From Epsilonproteobacteria bacterium UBA4036 (lineage in GTDB: Bacteria; Campylobacterota; Campylobacteria; Campylobacterales; Arcobacteraceae), in NCBI GenBank assembly GCA_002382325.1, contig DGAG01000009.1, positions 37,356 to 101,355 of the forward strand: a stretch of DNA of 64,000 nucleotides. Reading direction: 5' to 3'. Positions 37,506 to 44,968 of this stretch are shown in pieces; the first letter of the stretch is position 1; the number at the start of each line of letters is the position of its first letter. A model generated the notes under the pieces. It was given only the letters and a program-made list of their open reading frames with translations. It was not told the origin of the DNA and made no database searches. The position numbers and the translations under genes were made by a program.

Positions 37506-38603
37506 ATGGCAGAATTTTTAAGTCAAGACGAAATTGATGCCCTACTGGATATCGCCGAACAAGGTGAAGATATCGATGGAGAGCAAGAAGAAAAAATTGT
37601 TTCAAAAGAGAAAAACTATTCGATTTATGATTTTAAAAAACCCAATCGAATTTCCAATGAACAATTTAAAGCCTTCTCAACACTGCACGATAAAATGTTG
37701 CGAGATTTAATTACCGATTTATCTGCGATGCTTCGAAAAATTGTGGACATTAAACTTTACTCCATTGAACAAATGACTTACGGAGAATTTATTTTATCCA
37801 TTCCACAGCTGACTTCACTTATTACACTCTCTTTACGTCCGTTAGATGGAAGAATTGTAGCAGAGTGTAATCCTGGGATTTCTCATAAAATCATTGCTGA
37901 ACTTTTAGGCAGTGGTGCCATTGCTGCCAGTGATAATTTAGATCGAGAACTGACCGAAATTGAAGTTGAAATTTTTGAACATTTCTATAAAGTTTTGGTC
38001 ACACACATGCAAAAATCTTGGAATGAAATTACTCGAATCAACTTTAAAATTGAATCGCGAGACACCAATGCCAATGCCATTCAAGTTATCTCTGATCACG
38101 AAATTGTATTGTTGGTCGTTTTGGAAATTACCATTGATGAAGACTCGGGATTCTTATCGATTTGTTACCCCATTTCATACATTGAGATGCTTTTAAATAA
38201 AATTGTTGAAAAGATTTTTGCTGAAGGTCGTAATAAAAAAATGAGTAAGAAAAAAGATATTACAACGCTGATTTCAGGAGCAAAAATGCATATTGAAGCC
38301 GTTATGGCAGAAACGGAACTCAACGTATTTGATATTTTAAATTTAAAAGAAGAAGATGTCATTGTTTTTAACAAAAATGCCACTTCGCCTACGGCGAAAC
38401 TGTATATTAACAACAAAGAGAAGTTTCTTTCTGTTTGTGGAGTTTCAAACAGCAGAAAAGCCGTACAAATCAAATCCAATATTGACCATGAAAAACAAGA
38501 AACCCTTGAGATTTTAAGAAGTATGCGACAAGAAAGAGTTGAATACCAAAAACAACAAAATGAAACCGTGAAAAAACTTCTTGAAGAGAGAAATAAATAT
38601 TAA
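37506..38603 (+). CDS. fliM: Flagellar motor switch protein FliM
   Basis: The 365-residue C-ring protein sets the direction of rotation. The N-terminal FLSQDEIDALLD (residues 4-15) is the CheY-P binding segment. The middle CheC-like domain holds ELLGSGAIAASDNLDRELTEIE, and the C-terminal SpoA domain has AETELNVFDILNLKEEDVIVFNK. It is co-transcribed with flgI. The gene ends at a palindromic intergenic repeat. Confidence 0.95.
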   Translation: MAEFLSQDEIDALLDIAEQGEDIDGEQEEKIVSKEKNYSIYDFKKPNRISNEQFKAFSTLHDKMLRDLITDLSAMLRKIVDIKLYSIEQMTYGEFILSIPQLTSLITLSLRPLDGRIVAECNPGISHKIIAELLGSGAIAASDNLDRELTEIEVEIFEHFYKVLVTHMQKSWNEITRINFKIESRDTNANAIQVISDHEIVLLVVLEITIDEDSGFLSICYPISYIEMLLNKIVEKIFAEGRNKKMSKKKDITTLISGAKMHIEAVMAETELNVFDILNLKEEDVIVFNKNATSPTAKLYINNKEKFLSVCGVSNSRKAVQIKSNIDHEKQETLEILRSMRQERVEYQKQQNETVKKLLEERNKY

Positions 38604-38654
38604 TACGTAAGCAGTAAGTAGTAATTTCGTTACTTACTATTCACTGCGTATCAT
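38604..38654. repeat. Imperfect intergenic palindrome between fliM and pyrC
   Basis: The 51 bases between the convergent fliM and pyrC hold TACGTAAGCAGTAAGTAGTAA and, inverted, TTACTTACTATTCACTGCGTA, an imperfect stem made of GTAAG/GTAG words. It resembles the palindromes at 16627, 60533 and 63864 and may act as a bidirectional terminator. Confidence 0.5.
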
Positions 38655-39671
38655 TTACTCAACAATACTCCATGTAATTGTTTCACCTGCATACATGGGA
38701 ACAACTGTTTCTCCAAAATTATCATAACTTTGAGGTACAATAAACTCTTTTTGTATTAAAGTAACCTCTTTTTTAGGAGGGGTAATGCCATAAATGTTAA
38801 GGGCATTATCGCTGATAAAAGCTTGTAGATTCTCAAGACTTTTATATTTATCAAAAAATTGTGCCAAGATTTGCAAAGCAATAGGAGCCGTAAATACGCC
38901 CGCTGCACACCCACAAGACTCTTTTTTATGTTTGGGATGAGGAGCTGAATCACTGCCAAACATCACTTTAGGATGGGCACTTAATGCCACTTTTTGTAAA
39001 GCACTTCTGTCTTCATATCGTTTGGCAATAGGCTTACAAAACAGATGGGGCTTAAGCATTCCTCCTGCGACATCATCTAACGTAATGAGTAAATGCTGTA
39101 CGGTGATGGTGGCAAATAAATTGTCGTATTTATCCAATAAATCTACTGCCGCTTTGGTTGTAATATGCTCCATAATGATTTTAAGTTTTGGAAAGGCTTC
39201 TGCTAAACTTGCGTAAATGGGCATGAACTCTTTTTCTCTGTCCATCACAAACCCATTGGTTTCGCCATGCACACATAAAGGAATACCCAATTCACTCATG
39301 GCTTCAAGAGTAGGTCGTAACGTCTCACTGTCTAAAGAGGAAACACCGGTTTCTGAATTGGTAGTAATTCCTGCCGGGTAGAGTTTAATTCCAATAATAT
39401 GTTCTTTAACTTCTTTTAAAAAATCATACGAATAGTGTTGAAAAAAAAGTGTCATATAAGGCTCAAATTTTTCATCACCTGCTGCATTACAAATACGTTG
39501 TTTATATGCCAAAAGTGCCTCTTTTGTTGTAACAGGAGGAACCAAATTTGGCATAACCAACGCTCCACTGAACGTCTTTGCAGTCAAGGGAGCTACCAAC
39601 TGAAGCATCTGTGCGTCTCTTAAGTGAAGATGCATATCCAATGGTGTTTGAAGCGTGATAAGTTTAGACAC
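38655..39671 (-). CDS. pyrC: Dihydroorotase PyrC (class II)
   Basis: A 338-residue zinc amidohydrolase of pyrimidine synthesis. The metal site starts with His14 and His16 in DMHLHLRD. GIKLYPAGITTNSETGV contains the lysine that is carbamylated in the family, and CVHGE and MEHITT follow, then FGSDSAPHPKHKKE. It starts with GTG overlapping the stop of the upstream glnK by one base, which ties a pyrimidine gene to the nitrogen operon. Confidence 0.94.
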   Translation of the reverse strand: MSKLITLQTPLDMHLHLRDAQMLQLVAPLTAKTFSGALVMPNLVPPVTTKEALLAYKQRICNAAGDEKFEPYMTLFFQHYSYDFLKEVKEHIIGIKLYPAGITTNSETGVSSLDSETLRPTLEAMSELGIPLCVHGETNGFVMDREKEFMPIYASLAEAFPKLKIIMEHITTKAAVDLLDKYDNLFATITVQHLLITLDDVAGGMLKPHLFCKPIAKRYEDRSALQKVALSAHPKVMFGSDSAPHPKHKKESCGCAAGVFTAPIALQILAQFFDKYKSLENLQAFISDNALNIYGITPPKKEVTLIQKEFIVPQSYDNFGETVVPMYAGETITWSIVE

Positions 39672-40009
39672 TAAATTGCTTCCTCATCTTCTTCTCCTGT
39701 TCTAATACGTACCACTTTTTGAACCGAAGTTACAAATATTTTTCCATCACCAATTTTACCCGTACGTGCTGCTTCTGTGATAATTCGTATGGTTTCATCC
39801 ACACTTCTTTCATCCACGATAAGCTCAATTTTGATTTTAGGTAAAAAATCTACAACATACTCAGCTCCTCGGTACAATTCACTGTGTCCTTGTTGTCGTC
39901 CATAACCTTTTACGTCTGAAACGGTCATCCCTGTAATGCCAGCTTCCGTTAAAGCATCTTTAACATCTTCAAGTTTAAATGGTTTAATAATTGCTTCAAT
40001 CTTTTTCAA
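39671..40009 (-). CDS. glnK: P-II nitrogen regulatory protein, copy 1
   Basis: A 112-residue P-II protein that senses ATP/ADP, 2-oxoglutarate and glutamine and gates AmtB. The T-loop GYGRQQGHSELYRGAEY carries Tyr51, the uridylylation site, matching the glnD gene in the window. GKIGDGKIFV is the ATP-binding signature. I chose the TTG at 40007-40009 so that the protein begins KKIEAIIKPFKL like its paralogue at 41493; an ATG at 40043-40045 would add 12 unrelated residues. It lies downstream of amt copy 1. Confidence 0.93.
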   Translation of the reverse strand: MKKIEAIIKPFKLEDVKDALTEAGITGMTVSDVKGYGRQQGHSELYRGAEYVVDFLPKIKIELIVDERSVDETIRIITEAARTGKIGDGKIFVTSVQKVVRIRTGEEDEEAI

Positions 40010-40093
40010 TTCTAATCCTTTTTTTTCATTGGTTAATTCTATCAAAATTTCTTTAAATTCCTAATTTTAAACTTTGTGAAAAGTTATAAAATT

Positions 40094-41281
40094 CTAAAAT
40101 GCCCTTTTAAATTCGGGATAAGCTTCCAATCCACACTCTTGAACATCCAATCCTTGCATCTCTTCATCTTTGGCTGCTCTTAATGCAAACACTTTATTAA
40201 TGATAAAAAGAATAACCAAAGAGGAGATAAAAGCAAAACCACCCACAACAATAACCCCTTTGAGTTGATTTAAAAAGGTGATATCTTCCCCATTAGCAGC
40301 AAAAATTCCCACCGCTAATGTACCCCAAATTCCGTTAACTAAATGCACAGATAAGGCTCCCACAGGGTCATCAATTCGTAATTTGTCAAAAAAAGGAACG
40401 GCAAATACCACCAACGCCCCACCAATAGCACCAATTAAAATAGGTTCATAAATGGTATATAAATCAGGTCCTGCTGTAATGGCAACCAATCCACCTAAAG
40501 CTCCATTTAGAATCATGGTAATATCCAATTTCTTATACTTTAAATACATCAATATTCCTACAATAATTGCCCCTGCTAATCCTGCTGTGTTGGTGTTCAT
40601 AATCGTTAATGCTACGGCATTGGCACTCTCTTTTGAAGCAATGGAACCCACACTTCCTCCATTAAATCCAAACCAACCAATCCATAATAAAAAAGCCCCT
40701 AATGTTACTAAAGGAACGTTTGATGCGGGAATAACACGAACTCCTCCTTCTTTAGGGTATCGCCCTTTTCTTGCTCCAATAACTAAAATTGCAGCTAACA
40801 ATGCCCAACCCCCAGTTGAATGAATAACCGTTGAGCCCGCCAAATCATACATATGCAACTCAAAGAGCGTTCCTTCTAGCATATTGCTTCCCCATGTCCA
40901 GTTGACAATAATAGGATACAATACCGATGCCATAATTACAGTAAACAAAGCTAACGGCAAAACTCGAGCTCGTTCGCTTACCCCTCCACTGATTATATTA
41001 ACTACTTTTCCCACAAATGCCATTTGAAATAAAAAAGCAGCCCAAGCACTCATACTCTCGCTTCCAAAATCTCCAAATGCCAAAGAGTATCCATACAACA
41101 AAAATGCCATTGAGGCAACGGCATAAATCATGGTATTGACCATTAACACCGTTGATACATTTTTTGTACGCACTAAACCTGCTTCTAACATAGCAAAGCC
41201 TGGTACCATTAAAATAATTAATACCATGGCAAAAAGCGTAAAAAAGGTATCAATGACATAGCTTATTTCCATTCCATCCAT
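40094..41281 (-). CDS. amt: Ammonium transporter, copy 1
   Basis: A 395-residue Amt/Rh channel with eleven membrane helices. Family landmarks are VPGFAMLEAGLVRTKNV, the DLAGSTVIHSTGGWALLAA segment, IGWFGFNGGS and AVPFFDKLRIDDPVGALSVHLVNGIWGTLAVG, which includes pore-histidine regions. AAGGA lies at normal spacing before the ATG at 41281. It pairs with glnK copy 1. It lacks an obvious signal peptide, unlike E. coli AmtB. Confidence 0.94.
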   Translation of the reverse strand: MDGMEISYVIDTFFTLFAMVLIILMVPGFAMLEAGLVRTKNVSTVLMVNTMIYAVASMAFLLYGYSLAFGDFGSESMSAWAAFLFQMAFVGKVVNIISGGVSERARVLPLALFTVIMASVLYPIIVNWTWGSNMLEGTLFELHMYDLAGSTVIHSTGGWALLAAILVIGARKGRYPKEGGVRVIPASNVPLVTLGAFLLWIGWFGFNGGSVGSIASKESANAVALTIMNTNTAGLAGAIIVGILMYLKYKKLDITMILNGALGGLVAITAGPDLYTIYEPILIGAIGGALVVFAVPFFDKLRIDDPVGALSVHLVNGIWGTLAVGIFAANGEDITFLNQLKGVIVVGGFAFISSLVILFIINKVFALRAAKDEEMQGLDVQECGLEAYPEFKRAF

Positions 41282-41349
41282 TCGTCTTCCTTTAAATAAT
41301 ATGATTTTATTATAGTCAGTTTAATACGTTTTGAAAAGGAGTTGATTAT

Positions 41350-41443
41350 TTATTTTTTATACAGTTGTATTATTTTATGAGAATTTTTAATGTTGTAAGT
41401 GTTTATTTTTTATACAGTCAAGAAATGAGTTTTTCTTGACTGT
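41350..41443. promoter_or_regulatory. Amt upstream region: repeated AT-rich motif and stem-loop
   Basis: The 16-base sequence TTATTTTTTATACAGT occurs twice on the plus strand (41350-41365 and 41403-41418), 53 bases apart. The second copy overlaps a perfect 12-bp hairpin (ACAGTCAAGAAA at 41414-41425, TTTCTTGACTGT at 41432-41443). A TATAAT-like box near 41310 on the minus strand would be the amt -10, so the copies lie where activator sites would be. The same motif recurs before the other amt gene. The hairpin may also end the upstream amt-glnK transcript, though no T-run follows. Confidence 0.45.
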
Positions 41444-41492
41444 CATAAAAAAATGAGTTTTGTATTATTAAGGGAGAACAAATAAATACAAA

Positions 41493-41831
41493 TTAAACTG
41501 CTTCGCTTCCAGTTTCACCCGTTCTGATTCGTACCACATTTTCAACATTGGTTACGAAAATCTTTCCATCACCTATTTTGCCTGTTTTAGCAGCTTCAAC
41601 AATAGTCGCGATTGTTTTTTCTACTTCATCATCGTTGACAATAAGTTCAACTCTAATTTTTGCTAAAAAATCAACAATATACTCAGCTCCTCTGTACAAT
41701 TCACTGTGTCCTTGTTGTCTTCCGTAACCTTTAACATCAGTTACAGTCATACCCGTAATGCCATTTTCAACCAAAGCTTCTTTAACATCTTCAAGTTTAA
41801 ATGGTTTAATTATTGCTTCAATTTTTTTCAT
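41493..41831 (-). CDS. glnK: P-II nitrogen regulatory protein, copy 2
   Basis: A 112-residue P-II protein, nearly the same as the copy at 39671 in the T-loop (GYGRQQGHSELYRGAEY, Tyr51) and ATP-binding parts (GKIGDGKIFV), but differing elsewhere, for example KIRVELIVNDDEVEKTIATIVEAAKTG. It follows amt copy 2 by 40 bases. Two paralogues may bind their own transporter or respond to different levels of effectors. Confidence 0.94.
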   Translation of the reverse strand: MKKIEAIIKPFKLEDVKEALVENGITGMTVTDVKGYGRQQGHSELYRGAEYIVDFLAKIRVELIVNDDEVEKTIATIVEAAKTGKIGDGKIFVTNVENVVRIRTGETGSEAV

Positions 41832-41871
41832 ATTTTTTCCTTATTTCGTTTTTAAGAATTCAAAAAAGCCA

Positions 41872-43086
41872 TTACGCTTTTTTGAATTCAGGATAACACT
41901 CTAAACCAGTCTCATGAATATCTAAACCTGTGATTTCTACTTCTTCACTGACTCTTAGACCCATAATTAAGTCTAACACTTTCCATACAATAAATGAAGA
42001 GATAAACACAAACGCTCCAATCACAACAATCCCTTTAACTTGCGCTAAAATTGCCACTTCTGGATTGAAAATACCTACGGCTAACGTTCCCCAAATACCT
42101 GCAACTAAGTGAACACTTAATGCCCCAACAGGATCATCAATTCTAAGTTTATCAAAGAAAGGAACGGCTAATACAACCAATACACCACCAACAATACCTT
42201 CAACAAAAGCAACTAACATTCCCAAATCTGGTCCTGCAGTACAAGAAACCAATCCAGCTAATGCCCCATTTAATACAAACGTTAAATCCACTTTTTTATA
42301 GATAATTTGTGTTAAAATCGCAGCAGCAACCGCACCCGCAGCAGCAGCCATATTCGTACTTGCAATCACTGAAGCAATACCATCTATGTCCTCTTTTGAC
42401 CCCAATGCCAATTGTGAACCACCATTAAATCCAAACCATCCCATCCATAAAATGAATGTCCCTAATGTTGCCAATGTTAAGTTTGAACCTGGTATTGGTC
42501 GTACTTGTCCATCTTTACCATATTTTCCTTTTCTTGCACCTAAGATAAGTACACCTGCTAATGCAGCCCAACCACCTACAGAGTGAACAATTGTCGAACC
42601 AGCAAAATCGCTAAAACCAGCAATAATACCACCCAGTTCAGACCCACCCCATGTCCAGTGACCTTGAATTGGATAAATTAATCCACTTAACACTGCAACA
42701 AAGATTAAAAATGGCCATAACTTCATTCTTTCAGCAATTGTTCCTGAAATAACTGAAGCCGCAGTTGCTACAAACACCACTTGGAAGAAAAAGTCTGCCA
42801 TTACAGGGTAACCCATATCTTCATTGGTTTTGCCACTTAACATTGCGCCACTTCCAATAAAGGCACCTCCATCACCGTACATAAAGTTGTACCCTACAAA
42901 ATAAAACATAATGCAAGAGATTGCAAACAACGCAATATTTTTTGTCAATACCGTTGCATTGTTTTTACTTCGTGTTAAACCAGCTTCTAACATTGCAAAG
43001 CCAGCAGCCATCCACATAACTAAGATTCCTGCAAATACAAACAAGAATCCGTCAAGAATATATTTTACATCAGCAAAATTTTCCAT
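41872..43086 (-). CDS. amt: Ammonium transporter, copy 2
   Basis: A 404-residue Amt channel related to copy 1 (AAGFAMLEAGLTRSKNNATVLTKN, DFAGSTIVHSVGGWAALAG, GWFGFNGGS, FFDKLRIDDPVGALSVHLVAGIWGTLAVGIF). I chose the ATG at 43084-43086, preceded by AAAGGA, because the next 36 upstream residues of the open frame are basic and unlike the family. The pair amt-glnK is repeated in tandem with 41872-43086/41493-41831 and 40094-41281/39671-40009. Confidence 0.94.
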   Translation of the reverse strand: MENFADVKYILDGFLFVFAGILVMWMAAGFAMLEAGLTRSKNNATVLTKNIALFAISCIMFYFVGYNFMYGDGGAFIGSGAMLSGKTNEDMGYPVMADFFFQVVFVATAASVISGTIAERMKLWPFLIFVAVLSGLIYPIQGHWTWGGSELGGIIAGFSDFAGSTIVHSVGGWAALAGVLILGARKGKYGKDGQVRPIPGSNLTLATLGTFILWMGWFGFNGGSQLALGSKEDIDGIASVIASTNMAAAAGAVAAAILTQIIYKKVDLTFVLNGALAGLVSCTAGPDLGMLVAFVEGIVGGVLVVLAVPFFDKLRIDDPVGALSVHLVAGIWGTLAVGIFNPEVAILAQVKGIVVIGAFVFISSFIVWKVLDLIMGLRVSEEVEITGLDIHETGLECYPEFKKA

Positions 43087-43153
43087 ATTCGTCCTTTTAA
43101 ATTTTAATCTGTCAAATTGTAATATAAACTTTAAAAGTTTTAAACAGTTTAAT

Positions 43154-43231
43154 TGTATAAAAAATAAACAATACTTTCTTTTTCTTACACTCAATTTATT
43201 TTGTATATAATATACTCACTGTAAAAAATAA
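43154..43231 (-). promoter_or_regulatory. AT-rich motif upstream of amt copy 2
   Basis: On the minus strand TTATTTTTTATACA occurs at 43154-43167, 68 bases before the amt start, and a shorter form TTATTTTTTACAGT lies further upstream at about 43218-43231. The first lies at almost the same distance as the copy before amt 1 (69 bases), but in the opposite orientation. It may be a shared operator. Simple AT-richness is an alternative explanation. Confidence 0.4.
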
Positions 43232-43309
43232 AGCAGAGAGATTAAATGGTATACTCTCTTATTCAATAAAGAGATTCTTATTACAAGAACACATTCAAAG
43301 GAGATGGTT

Positions 43310-44176
43310 ATGAAAGAGTATTTAAGTCTTTATGAAAACTATAAAGATCAAATAGAAGATTTTATTCAAGAGAGCCTTATTAATATAGGTGATTTAAAAA
43401 AATTAGAACGAGGCAATTACAAAGTCCTTTTTTCTTTATTTCCTTCATTAGAGTTGGTTTACTCCATCAACAAAGATACCAAAATTCAAAACTCTTCAAA
43501 TTTTTACCGATACAAAGAAGATGCCAGTGCCAATAATCACGACAGAAGTTATTTGTTATCCAAATTGCATTTTAAACACAATGATATTGCGTTTTCATCT
43601 GTTTATGTCAGCAGTGCGACTCGGAATAATTGTATTACGGCAACCATAAAAGATGGTGAAAGCATTATTTTTTTAGATTTTAAACTGGAAGTTTTATTGG
43701 AAAAACTCAATTTAATTGAGTTTAATAAGCCGTTTCACACCGTTACAAAAACATTTTATGCCATTGCTGGTTTTTCGATGGCTTTTTTGTCCTTGTTTAT
43801 TATTTTCTACTCCTTGTATGGATTTTTTACCAATTTCTTTTTGCAAGAAGAATCGGCATTGGATTCTATTTTTAAGCCCATTATTGCATTGACATTAGGT
43901 ATTGCTATTTTTGATTTAGCCAAAACCATTTTAGAACAAGAGGTTTTCTTTAAATCCTATTCCAGAGATTCAAAAGTAGAAACCAAAATGATTACAAAGT
44001 TTTTAATTACCATTATTATTGCTTTGTCCATCGAAGCTTTGATGGTTGTTTTTAAAATTGCGTTAAAAGATTATGACAAAATGATTAATGCCTTATATCT
44101 TATTTCAGGGGTATCTATGATTATTATTGCCTTATCGGTGTTTATTTATTTTACTCAAAAAAAAGAGTTTAAATAG
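43310..44176 (+). CDS. Four-span membrane protein with a possible sensory N-terminal domain
   Basis: A 288-residue protein whose first 145 residues are soluble and cache/PDC-like in feel (LVYSINKDTKIQNSSNFYRYKEDASANNHDRSYLLSKLHF), followed by four membrane helices (about 150-175, 192-210, 232-255, 262-282). No signal peptide precedes the soluble part, so it may face the cytosol. I chose the ATG at 43310, seven bases after AAGGAGA; ATG at 43304 is an alternative. It is divergent from the amt genes and lies before the AAA/Fis-glnD pair. I do not know the family. Confidence 0.6.
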   Translation: MKEYLSLYENYKDQIEDFIQESLINIGDLKKLERGNYKVLFSLFPSLELVYSINKDTKIQNSSNFYRYKEDASANNHDRSYLLSKLHFKHNDIAFSSVYVSSATRNNCITATIKDGESIIFLDFKLEVLLEKLNLIEFNKPFHTVTKTFYAIAGFSMAFLSLFIIFYSLYGFFTNFFLQEESALDSIFKPIIALTLGIAIFDLAKTILEQEVFFKSYSRDSKVETKMITKFLITIIIALSIEALMVVFKIALKDYDKMINALYLISGVSMIIIALSVFIYFTQKKEFK

Positions 44177-44184
44177 TTTTTTTG

Positions 44185-44190
44185 TATAAT
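44185..44190 (+). promoter_or_regulatory. Probable -10 box for the AAA/Fis-glnD operon
   Basis: TATAAT in GTTTTTTTGTATAATATG, 28 bases before the ATG at 44219, with the T-rich upstream stretch usual in Campylobacterota promoters. Confidence 0.5.
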
Positions 44191-44218
44191 ATGTAATTAC
44201 TCAATAAGGTTAATAAAT

Positions 44219-44968
44219 ATGCAAGATTATATCGCAGCATCGCCTGCCTCTAAAGAAATTTTAAATTCAGCAACTCTTTTAAAAAGTTTGGGTGTTAACG
44301 CCCTGATTTCAGGAAGCACAGGTACTGGTAAAAAAAGTTTGGCTTCGTATATTTTACCCAATACAACCATTTACCAAGCCAAAGAACTGCAACAAGATAT
44401 CAGTGATAATATATTGAGTTTAACCAATCAATCCATTATTGTGGATAAAATTGAAAATATTACCAATGTTGAACTCTTTTTAACGTGGGCAAATGAAAAT
44501 GACATTCGAGTTATTGCCACCACATCAAAAGAGGATTTAAACAGTAAACTCAAAGATTTTTTCAGTATTACGTTGTTTATTCCCAATTTGGAAAATAGAA
44601 AAGAGGACATCAAACCCCTTGCCAATAAATTTTCCAATGAAGCCATGCAAATTTTAGGGGCAAATAAAAAGCCTGAAAAACTTATCATTAACACCTCTGA
44701 AAATGCTATTTCTCTTCGAAAATCAATCTATTTTTCGTACCTTTTTGAAAGTATTGGGGAAAATGAGATTATGATGTTACTTGAAAAATTTATGCTTGAT
44801 AATATGCAAGGCGAGAATGCCTATCGTGATTTGGTTTACCTGTTTGAAGCTCCTTTGTTACGTGCAAGTCAAAAAAAATATAAAAGCCAATTGCAAATGT
44901 CAAGACATTTAGGTCTTAATCGAATTACGTTACGAAAAAAATTGGAAATTCATAAAGATTTACTCTAA
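44219..44968 (+). CDS. Degenerate AAA ATPase with Fis-type HTH (NtrC-like, short)
   Basis: A 249-residue protein shaped like a reduced NtrC-family activator. It has a Walker A loop SGSTGTGKKSLA (residues 31-42), a weak Walker B SIIVDKIEN in which the usual DE is DK, and a C-terminal Fis-type HTH (SQLQMSRHLGLNRITLRKKLEIH). There is no receiver domain and I cannot see the GAFTGA loop that contacts sigma-54. It therefore probably does not activate sigma-54 promoters in the usual way. Its stop overlaps the glnD start by one base, which suggests a part in nitrogen control, but that is inferred from context. Confidence 0.65.
   Translation: MQDYIAASPASKEILNSATLLKSLGVNALISGSTGTGKKSLASYILPNTTIYQAKELQQDISDNILSLTNQSIIVDKIENITNVELFLTWANENDIRVIATTSKEDLNSKLKDFFSITLFIPNLENRKEDIKPLANKFSNEAMQILGANKKPEKLIINTSENAISLRKSIYFSYLFESIGENEIMMLLEKFMLDNMQGENAYRDLVYLFEAPLLRASQKKYKSQLQMSRHLGLNRITLRKKLEIHKDLL

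Noticed and set aside
9366..37565. A 16-base identity, GGATATCGCCGAACAA, in yraN and fliM
   Set aside because: A single match of this length in 64 kb is within chance expectation, and both copies are inside unrelated coding frames.
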